Origin: an uncultured Ruminococcus sp.
Lineage (GTDB): Bacteria > Bacillota > Clostridia > Oscillospirales > CAG-272
NCBI GenBank assembly: GCA_902778985.1
Contig: CACYZS010000079.1
Location: 1-8,284 of the forward strand
DNA length: 8,284 bases
Direction of reading: 5' to 3'
A program made the position numbers and the translations under genes. Every line of letters begins with the position of its first letter. Within the stretch, counting starts at the first letter, position 1. The notes under the pieces were generated by a model, which worked only from the letters and a program-made list of their open reading frames with translations, made no database searches and was not told where the DNA came from. This document shows, in pieces, positions 1-8,284 of this stretch.

Positions 1-2
1 GC

Positions 3-662
3 AACGGCTACACCCGTCTGAAAGGCTCGCCCACCACGGACAACTTCGAGAAGAACGAGATCTTCTTTAAGACCGACAAGTTCACCCTGATCGAAGAGGG
101 GACCAAGATCTATAAGAGCCTTGCCGCCGAACTGAACGTTCCCAACACCGAGAGCGCGGACCAGTCGCGCGACACGCACGGTCGCGCCTTCCACTACGCC
201 ATTCTGGAACAGAAAGAGACCGGCAAGAAGATCCTCGTCGTCAACACGCACCTGCACTACAACGGCACGGGCGACGGCTTCGAAGAGGACGACAAGGTGC
301 GCCGTTACGAGATCAACACGCTGCTCGCGTGGCTGCAGACCAAGGCTGCCGCCTATCCCAACCAACTCGTGATGGGCGATATGAACTCGCACTACAAGGG
401 CAACAAGCAGGGCTCGGTCAACATGGCGCTCTTCACCACCGCCGGCTACCTCCGGACGTCGGACCTCGCGGCGACGGTGGGCGACGTGGGCGGAACGCTC
501 GCGAACAGCCATACGACGCGTCCGCAGTATATCTTCGACTATATCCTGGTCAAAGGGAATATCGGCACGAAGTACTATACGGTCGTCGATAACCCCATCG
601 ACGGCGGCAACTATCCGTCCGACCATATTCCGATCAAGGCGACGATCAGCCTCCTCCGGTAA
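3..662 (+). CDS. Endonuclease/exonuclease/phosphatase-family protein, C-terminal part (5' end outside window)
   Basis: The frame is open from the window edge to a TAA at 660-662 and gives 219 residues, the C-terminal part of a metal-dependent hydrolase of the endonuclease/exonuclease/phosphatase (DNase I-like) superfamily. Motifs visible in order are NEIFF (about residues 18-22), a VVNTHLHY strand with the conserved Thr-His (about 85-92), GDMNSH with the catalytic Asp and Asn (about 125-130), and a terminal SDHIPIKATI with the catalytic Asp-His pair. These are the hallmark second-half motifs of the fold. The N-terminal catalytic Glu and any signal peptide or fused domains lie upstream of the window. 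The family acts on phosphodiesters or phosphomonoesters of nucleic acids, lipids or sugars, and the substrate cannot be read from this sequence. The Lys/Asn/Thr-rich, low-cysteine composition would suit a secreted protein, but that is only a guess. It converges on the carB operon. Confidence 0.85.
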   Translation, partial: NGYTRLKGSPTTDNFEKNEIFFKTDKFTLIEEGTKIYKSLAAELNVPNTESADQSRDTHGRAFHYAILEQKETGKKILVVNTHLHYNGTGDGFEEDDKVRRYEINTLLAWLQTKAAAYPNQLVMGDMNSHYKGNKQGSVNMALFTTAGYLRTSDLAATVGDVGGTLANSHTTRPQYIFDYILVKGNIGTKYYTVVDNPIDGGNYPSDHIPIKATISLLR

Positions 663-670
663 CCGAAACG

Positions 671-711
671 AAAAACCACCCCGCGCTGTGAAAACAGCGC
701 GGGGCTTTTTT
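671..711. terminator. Bidirectional rho-independent terminator between convergent units
   Basis: A perfect 11-bp GC-rich stem (left arm 679-689, right arm 694-704) closes a GAAA loop. On the + strand it is followed by C and six T (706-711), 17 nt after the stop of the phosphatase-fold gene. On the - strand the same stem is followed by TGG and five T (complement of 671-675), about 20 nt after the carB stop. One hairpin can therefore end both transcripts; the + strand version is slightly stronger. Confidence 0.9.
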
Positions 712-723
712 ATGCGGTTCGGT

Positions 724-2400
724 TCACTCCGCGTCGACGGTCGAGACGCCGAGCGTGACTTCCTCCAGCACGTCGAGCAGCATCCGGACGGTGTCGAGCG
801 AGGTCAGCATGGTGATATTGTTCTGTGCGGCGCAGCGCCTGATCGCGACGCCGTCGCCGTAGTGGATCCCCGAGCGGACGGCGCGGGTGTTGATGACGTA
901 ACTGACGTACCCGGCGCGGATCGAGTCGAGCACCTCTTCGCTCCCCTCGCTCGGCTTGTGCCGGATCCGGGTGCGGATCCCGTTCTCTTTCAGCACTTCC
1001 CCGGTCAGGGTCGTCGCCTCGACGTTGAAGCCCATGCGGTAGAAGCGACGGATCAGGGGAACCGTCTCGTCCTTGTCTTCGTCGGCGACGCTGACCAGGA
1101 CCGTACCGTAGTTTTTCAGGGTCAGCCCCGCGGCGATCATCGCCTTGTACGCGGCGCGGTGGAGTTTCTTATCGTAGCCGATCGCCTCGCCCGTCGATTT
1201 CATCTCGGGGGACAGGTACGCGTCCATCCCGCGCAGTTTGGTGAACGAGAACGCGGGCACCTTGACGTAGTATCTTCCCTTCTCCTTCGGGTAGCGTTCG
1301 GTCAATCCCTGCTCCTCGAGCGACACGCCGAGGGTGACCAGCGTTCCGATGTCGGCGAGCGAATAGCCCGTCGCCTTCGAGAGGAAGGGCACGGTGCGCG
1401 ACGAACGCGGGTTGACCTCGATGATGTAGACCTTTTCGCTCGGATCGACGATGAACTGGATGTTGTAGAGGCCGACGATCCCGATGCCCAGCCCGAGTTT
1501 TTCGGTGTAGTCGAGAATGGTCTCCTTCACCTTGTCGGAGATGCTGTAGGACGGATAGACGCTGATCGAGTCGCCCGAGTGGACGCCGGTGCGTTCGACC
1601 AGTTCCATGATCCCGGGGACGAAGACACGCTTGCCGTCGCAGACGGCGTCGACCTCGACTTCCTTGCCCCGGATATACCGGTCGACCAGGACCGGGCGGC
1701 TTTCGTCGATCTCGGTCGCGGTCTTCAGGTATTCGCGCATCACGTTCTCTTTCGCCACGATCTGCATCGCCCTGCCGCCGAGGACGAAACTCGGACGGAC
1801 AAGCACCGGATACCCGATCTCGCGCGCCGCCTCGATCCCCGCTTCGATCCCGATCACCGCGCGCCCTTCTGGCTGCGGGATGCCGAGCGAGAGCAGGAGT
1901 TTTTCAAACAGGTCGCGGTCCTCGGCGCGGTCGATCGCGTCGCAGTCGGTACCGATGATGGGTACGCCGCGGTCGCGGAGCGGCTCGGCGAGGTTGATCG
2001 CCGTCTGTCCCCCGAGCGTGACGATCACGCCGTCGGGTTTTTCAAGCGTCAGGACGTTCATCACGTCCTCGACGGCGAGCGGCTCGAAGTAGAGTTTGTC
2101 GGAACAGGTGTAGTCGGTCGAGACGGTCTCGGGGTTGTTGTTGATGACGATCGCCTCAAAGCCCGCCCTGCGAATGGTCTGCACCGCGTGGACGGTCGAA
2201 TAGTCGAACTCGACCCCCTGCCCGATCCGGATCGGTCCCGAACCCAGCACGACGATCTTCTTTTTCTTCGAGACCACGCTCTCGTTCTCGGTCTCGTAGG
2301 TCGAGTAGAAATACGGGATATAACTGTCGAATTCCGACGCGCAGGAGTCGATCATCTTGTAGACCGGGACGATCCCGTTCTGCGTCCGGAAGTCGAACAC
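724..2400 (-). CDS. carB: Carbamoyl-phosphate synthase large subunit, C-terminal half (out of frame with the N-terminal half)
   Basis: This 558-residue open frame (from the first possible start, a GTG) encodes the second half of CarB. It contains the end of the oligomerization domain (NGIVPVYKM, 8-16), the carbamoyl-phosphate ATP-grasp domain (about 47-420) and the C-terminal MGS-like allosteric domain (about 430-558). Visible motifs are GSGPIRIGQGVEFDY (53-67), NNNPETVSTDY (87-97), RAEDR (158-162), VRPSFVLGGRAM (201-212), HSGDS (274-278) and IEVNPRSSRT (327-336). This domain phosphorylates carbamate with the second ATP. The GTG is not convincing: there is no well-placed ribosome binding site, and upstream in the same frame the codons still read family-like ([15 protein letters not shown], from 2475 down). 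The frame stays open back to a TGA at 2532-2530. It is therefore best read as the second part of a disrupted single carB. The TGA stop at 724-726 is followed by the shared terminator. Confidence 0.9.
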   Translation of the reverse strand: MFDFRTQNGIVPVYKMIDSCASEFDSYIPYFYSTYETENESVVSKKKKIVVLGSGPIRIGQGVEFDYSTVHAVQTIRRAGFEAIVINNNPETVSTDYTCSDKLYFEPLAVEDVMNVLTLEKPDGVIVTLGGQTAINLAEPLRDRGVPIIGTDCDAIDRAEDRDLFEKLLLSLGIPQPEGRAVIGIEAGIEAAREIGYPVLVRPSFVLGGRAMQIVAKENVMREYLKTATEIDESRPVLVDRYIRGKEVEVDAVCDGKRVFVPGIMELVERTGVHSGDSISVYPSYSISDKVKETILDYTEKLGLGIGIVGLYNIQFIVDPSEKVYIIEVNPRSSRTVPFLSKATGYSLADIGTLVTLGVSLEEQGLTERYPKEKGRYYVKVPAFSFTKLRGMDAYLSPEMKSTGEAIGYDKKLHRAAYKAMIAAGLTLKNYGTVLVSVADEDKDETVPLIRRFYRMGFNVEATTLTGEVLKENGIRTRIRHKPSEGSEEVLDSIRAGYVSYVINTRAVRSGIHYGDGVAIRRCAAQNNITMLTSLDTVRMLLDVLEEVTLGVSTVDAE

Positions 2401-2437
2401 TTCGCGCTCGGTCTTCCCCCACAGGGCGGCGACCTCT

Positions 2438-3862
2438 TTATCCGAAAAACCCTGCCATTTGGGAGCCCGGAGTTCTGATATTCCGGATCTTCCGAAGGAA
2501 GAAGCGGTCGATCCCGGTCCTCTCCGCGATCACGTCGACCGTGCACCCGCGGCGGAGCAGTTCGGCGACCGCGAAGATCCGGTCGTCGGTACCGGTCTTG
2601 ACGTAGTCGAGCAGGTCATCGGTCGGCGTCTCGTCGAACTTCTTGATATGCAGATGATACGCCCCGATCTCGAGCGAACGGATCCCTTTCAGAAGGCTTT
2701 CCTCAAAGGTGCGCCCGACGCTCATGACTTCCCCGGTCGCCTTCATCTGGGTCGAAAGGGTGTTGTTGGCGTCGGCGAACTTGTCGAACGGGAAACGCGG
2801 CAGTTTGGACACGACGTAGTCGAGCGCCGGCTCGAACGACGCCGGGGTGTTCGCGAGTTTGATCTCGTCCAGCGTCATTCCCACGCCGATCTTCGCCGAC
2901 ACGCGGGCGATGGGATAGCCGCTCGCCTTCGACGCGAGCGCGGAAGAGCGCGACACGCGGGGGTTGACCTCGATCAGGTAGTAGCGGAAGGAGTCGGGAT
3001 CCAGCGCGAACTGGACGTTGCACCCGCCCTCGATCCCGAGCGCCCGGATGATCTTCAGGGCGCTGTCGCGGAGCATCTGGTACTCCTTGTTCGCCAGCGT
3101 CTGGGACGGGCAGACCACGATCGAGTCGCCGGTGTGGATCCCGACGGGGTCGAGGTTCTCCATGTTGCAGACCGTGATCGCGGTGTCGTTTTTGTCCCGG
3201 ATCACCTCGTATTCGATCTCTTTGTATCCCTTGACGCTCTTCTCGATCAACACTTCGTGCACCGGCGAGAGCGAGAAGGCGTTCGGGGCGAGGTCGAGAA
3301 GTTCTTTTTCGGTATCGGCAAACCCGCCGCCCGTGCCGCCGAGGGTGAACGCGGGGCGCAAAACGACCGGGTACCCGATGCGTTTCGCCGCCGCCTGCGC
3401 CTCTTCGACCGAATAGGTGATCTCCGAGGGGATGACCGGCTCGCCGATACTTTCGCAAAGTTCCTTGAAGAGTTCGCGGTCCTCGGCGCGCTCGATCGAC
3501 GAACTCTTCGTCCCGAGCAGTTCCACGCCGCATTCGGCGAGGATCCCCTTCTTTTCGAGTTGGATCGCGAGGTTCAGCCCGGTCTGCCCGCCGATGCCGG
3601 GCAGGATCGCGTCGGGACGCTCGAAACGAATGATCTTCGCCACGTATTCGAGCGTCAGCGGTTCCATATACACTTTATCGGCGATCGAGGTATCGGTCAT
3701 AATGGTCGCGGGGTTGGAGTTGGCGAGGATCACCTCGTACCCTTCCTCTTTGAGCGCCAGGCACGCCTGCGTCCCGGCGTAGTCGAACTCCGCCGCCTGT
3801 CCGATCACGATCGGCCCCGAGCCGATCACCATTATCTTTTTGATATCGCTTCTTTTAGGCAT
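2438..3862 (-). CDS. carB: Carbamoyl-phosphate synthase large subunit, N-terminal half, frameshifted after residue 462
   Basis: This 474-residue frame starts at ATG 3862 (MPKRSDIKK), overlapping the end of carA by 8 nt with a purine-rich ribosome site 8 nt upstream. The open frame runs 17 codons further up, but those lie inside carA. It holds the carboxyphosphate ATP-grasp domain, which makes carboxyphosphate from bicarbonate and ATP, and the beginning of the oligomerization domain. Active-site residues match E. coli CarB: Arg129 in RAEDRE, Arg169 in [13 protein letters not shown], Glu215, and Glu298/Asn300/Arg302 in IEVNPRVSR. The last family-like residues are FFLRKIRNI (454-462). The remaining 12 residues ([12 protein letters not shown]) do not fit the family and end at a TAA (2440-2438). 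The usual CarB is about 1070 residues in one chain. Here the conserved sequence resumes in the +1 frame, after a loss of roughly 16 codons. As written, the gene would not make full-length CarB. Confidence 0.92.
   Translation of the reverse strand: MPKRSDIKKIMVIGSGPIVIGQAAEFDYAGTQACLALKEEGYEVILANSNPATIMTDTSIADKVYMEPLTLEYVAKIIRFERPDAILPGIGGQTGLNLAIQLEKKGILAECGVELLGTKSSSIERAEDRELFKELCESIGEPVIPSEITYSVEEAQAAAKRIGYPVVLRPAFTLGGTGGGFADTEKELLDLAPNAFSLSPVHEVLIEKSVKGYKEIEYEVIRDKNDTAITVCNMENLDPVGIHTGDSIVVCPSQTLANKEYQMLRDSALKIIRALGIEGGCNVQFALDPDSFRYYLIEVNPRVSRSSALASKASGYPIARVSAKIGVGMTLDEIKLANTPASFEPALDYVVSKLPRFPFDKFADANNTLSTQMKATGEVMSVGRTFEESLLKGIRSLEIGAYHLHIKKFDETPTDDLLDYVKTGTDDRIFAVAELLRRGCTVDVIAERTGIDRFFLRKIRNIRTPGSQMAGFFG
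2470..2482 (-). other. carB: Deletion/frameshift junction in carB
   Basis: Reading the - strand, the upstream frame gives the family sequence KIRNI, ending at 2477. From 2475 the +1 frame gives [15 protein letters not shown], which fits the CarB pattern L-R-x-x-K-x-x-G-F-(S/A)-D. In Bacillus and E. coli CarB, as I recall them, about 16-18 residues separate these two blocks; here a single base does. Restoring the frame requires a loss whose size leaves remainder 2 on division by 3, such as about 47 or 50 bases. The lesion lies in the oligomerization domain, not in either catalytic ATP-grasp domain. Confidence 0.75.
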
Positions 3863-4952
3863 GGTTCCCGCCCCTCTCCATATTCCGAATGAACCGGTCG
3901 AACAAATGCGCACTGTCCCGGGGACCGGGGGCGCTCTCGGGGTGGTACTGCACGCTGAACGAAAGATCCCGGTCGCACGCGACGCCCTCGACCGTCCCGT
4001 CGAGCAGGTTGCGGTGCGTCACGCGGAGCGGCGTTCCGGCAAGGCTCTTTTCGTCGACGGCGTAGGAGTGGTTCTGCGAGGAGATCTCGATCTTCCCGGT
4101 GTCGAGGTCGACGACCGGGTGGTTCCCGCCGCGGTGCCCGAACTTGAGTTTGTAGGTCTTCGCCCCGTAGGCAAGCGACAGGATCTGGTGCCCGAGGCAG
4201 ACGCCGAAGATCGGGTAGCGACCGAGCAGCGCCCTGACCGTCTTGATGGTCTCGGGAACGTCGGTCGGGTCGCCCGGCCCGTTAGACAGGAAAACGCCGT
4301 CGGGGGACAACGCCGCGATCTCTCCCGCCGTCGTATCGTACGGCACGACGGTCACGCGGCAGCCCCGCCCGACGAGCGAACGAAGGATATTCAGTTTTAT
4401 ACCGCAGTCGACGGCGACCACGTGGAAACGGGGCTGCTCCGCCGACGCTTCCCACGGTTCCTTGCAACAGACGCGTTTGACCGCGTCGTGCGGCAGTTCG
4501 GTCTGTTTTAAGATCGCAAGACCCTTTTCAAGCGGCGTGTCGATATCGCACAGGTACGCCTTCCGGCTGCCGAAGTCGCGGATCGACCGGTTCAGTTTCC
4601 GGGTATCGACGCCCGCGATCCCGGGGATCCCGTACGCTTCCATCACCTCACCGAGGGTTTTCCCGGCGCGGAAATTGGATGGTTCCGGGTTGTACTCGCG
4701 CACGATCAGCGCGCCGATGGTCGGCGTCTTGGTCTCGTAGTCGTCCGCCGCCATCCCGTAGTTGCCGATCAGGGGGTAGGTCATGACCACCGCCTGGTCG
4801 GTGTAGGACGGGTCGGAAAGAATCTCCTGATACCCGACCATCGAGGTATTGAACACGATCTCGAGCACCCGGTCGGCGTCTGCGCCGAAGCCGGTGCCGC
4901 AGTATTCCTGCCCGTCTTCCAATATGATCTTTCTCGAAAGGTTGTTTGCCAC
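3855..4952 (-). CDS. carA: Carbamoyl-phosphate synthase small (glutaminase) subunit
   Basis: This 365-residue protein hydrolyses glutamine and channels ammonia to CarB to make carbamoyl phosphate for pyrimidines and arginine. The N-terminal CPSase small-chain domain (about 8-140) shows [17 protein letters not shown] (34-50) and YPLIGNYG (59-66). The C-terminal class I glutamine amidotransferase domain (about 177-360) shows SNGPGDP (223-229), the nucleophile Cys252 in [17 protein letters not shown] (291-299), and His337/Glu339 in YHPESAPGP. The triad is complete and the length is close to the usual 360-380. The start is GTG at 4952, 2 nt after the purF stop, supported by an AGAGGA ribosome site with a 6-nt spacer inside the purF tail. 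The 3' end (TAA, 3857-3855) overlaps the carB start by 8 nt, so the two subunits are probably translationally coupled. The gene looks intact. Confidence 0.97.
   Translation of the reverse strand: MANNLSRKIILEDGQEYCGTGFGADADRVLEIVFNTSMVGYQEILSDPSYTDQAVVMTYPLIGNYGMAADDYETKTPTIGALIVREYNPEPSNFRAGKTLGEVMEAYGIPGIAGVDTRKLNRSIRDFGSRKAYLCDIDTPLEKGLAILKQTELPHDAVKRVCCKEPWEASAEQPRFHVVAVDCGIKLNILRSLVGRGCRVTVVPYDTTAGEIAALSPDGVFLSNGPGDPTDVPETIKTVRALLGRYPIFGVCLGHQILSLAYGAKTYKLKFGHRGGNHPVVDLDTGKIEISSQNHSYAVDEKSLAGTPLRVTHRNLLDGTVEGVACDRDLSFSVQYHPESAPGPRDSAHLFDRFIRNMERGGNHA
3871..3879 (-). promoter_or_regulatory. Ribosome binding site for carB
   Basis: The - strand reads GGAGAGGGG, ending 8 nt before ATG 3862 and lying inside the carA coding end. 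It supports the start at 3862 (MPKRSD) rather than the longer open frame that begins at 3913. Confidence 0.65.
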
Positions 4953-4954
4953 GG

Positions 4955-8284
<3,330 letters not shown>

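Noticed and set aside
297..662. Separate 121-residue gene starting at GTG 297
   Set aside because: The same frame is open to the left edge and already carries family motifs such as NTHLHY before 297, so this is an internal codon of the larger gene.
2438..2460. Possible programmed +1 frameshift at a five-T run just before the N-half stop of carB, which would yield GFSDKEV
   Set aside because: Slippage there would rejoin the frames, but the +1 frame already matches the family upstream of the T run ([11 protein letters not shown]) while the zero frame does not, and about 16 residues would still be missing. A deletion near 2476 explains both facts.
688..2478. Long + strand open frame (596 codons) opposite carB, with similar long frames at 2459-3892, 4946-6034 and 6430-8043
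   Set aside because: These mirror conserved - strand genes. High GC removes stop codons from the antisense frame. Their products are rich in Asp, Arg, Val and His with no recognisable domain, as expected for shadow frames.
3863..3913. Longer carB start at 3913
   Set aside because: It would extend 17 residues into carA with non-family sequence. ATG 3862 has a ribosome site and matches the usual CarB N-terminus.

Overview
The window is a GC-rich (about 60% by eye) piece of bacterial chromosome. It holds the 3' end of one gene on the + strand and a tight run of nucleotide-biosynthesis genes on the - strand, facing each other across a shared terminator. The protein sequences look most like Bacillota (Clostridia-type). 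PurF has a short propeptide and iron-sulfur cysteines as in Bacillus, and the GuaA, PyrG and CarB motifs read like Clostridia versions. No ribosomal RNA or other marker is present to fix the taxon, so this is a judgement from protein flavour; a high-GC gut or anaerobe lineage recovered from a metagenome would fit.

Layout: positions 3-662 (+) are the C-terminal 219 residues of an endonuclease/exonuclease/phosphatase-fold protein. Positions 671-711 hold a strong GC hairpin with T runs on both sides, serving both convergent transcription units. From 8284 down to 724 (-), in transcription order, come guaA (3' end only), pyrG, purF, carA and carB. Spacings are 22 nt, a 4-nt overlap, 2 nt and an 8-nt overlap, so this is almost certainly one polycistronic unit. 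Its promoter and first gene(s) lie beyond the right edge. No stretch over 300 bases lacks a gene, and no RNA gene, mobile element, CRISPR array or long repeat was seen.

Two things stand out. First, every gene in the operon is a glutamine-dependent amidotransferase or its direct partner: GMP synthetase, CTP synthase, PRPP amidotransferase, and the two carbamoyl-phosphate synthetase subunits. They come from three different pathways (GMP branch, de novo purine, de novo pyrimidine/arginine). The shared feature is the nitrogen donor, glutamine, which suggests an operon organised by substrate and possibly controlled by nitrogen status. Second, carB is broken. The reading frame shifts near position 2476, in the linker between the two synthetase halves, and about 16 codons that the family normally has are missing there. 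Both halves are otherwise well conserved. The lesion is either a recent deletion, an assembly error, or (less likely) a natural split into two subunits.
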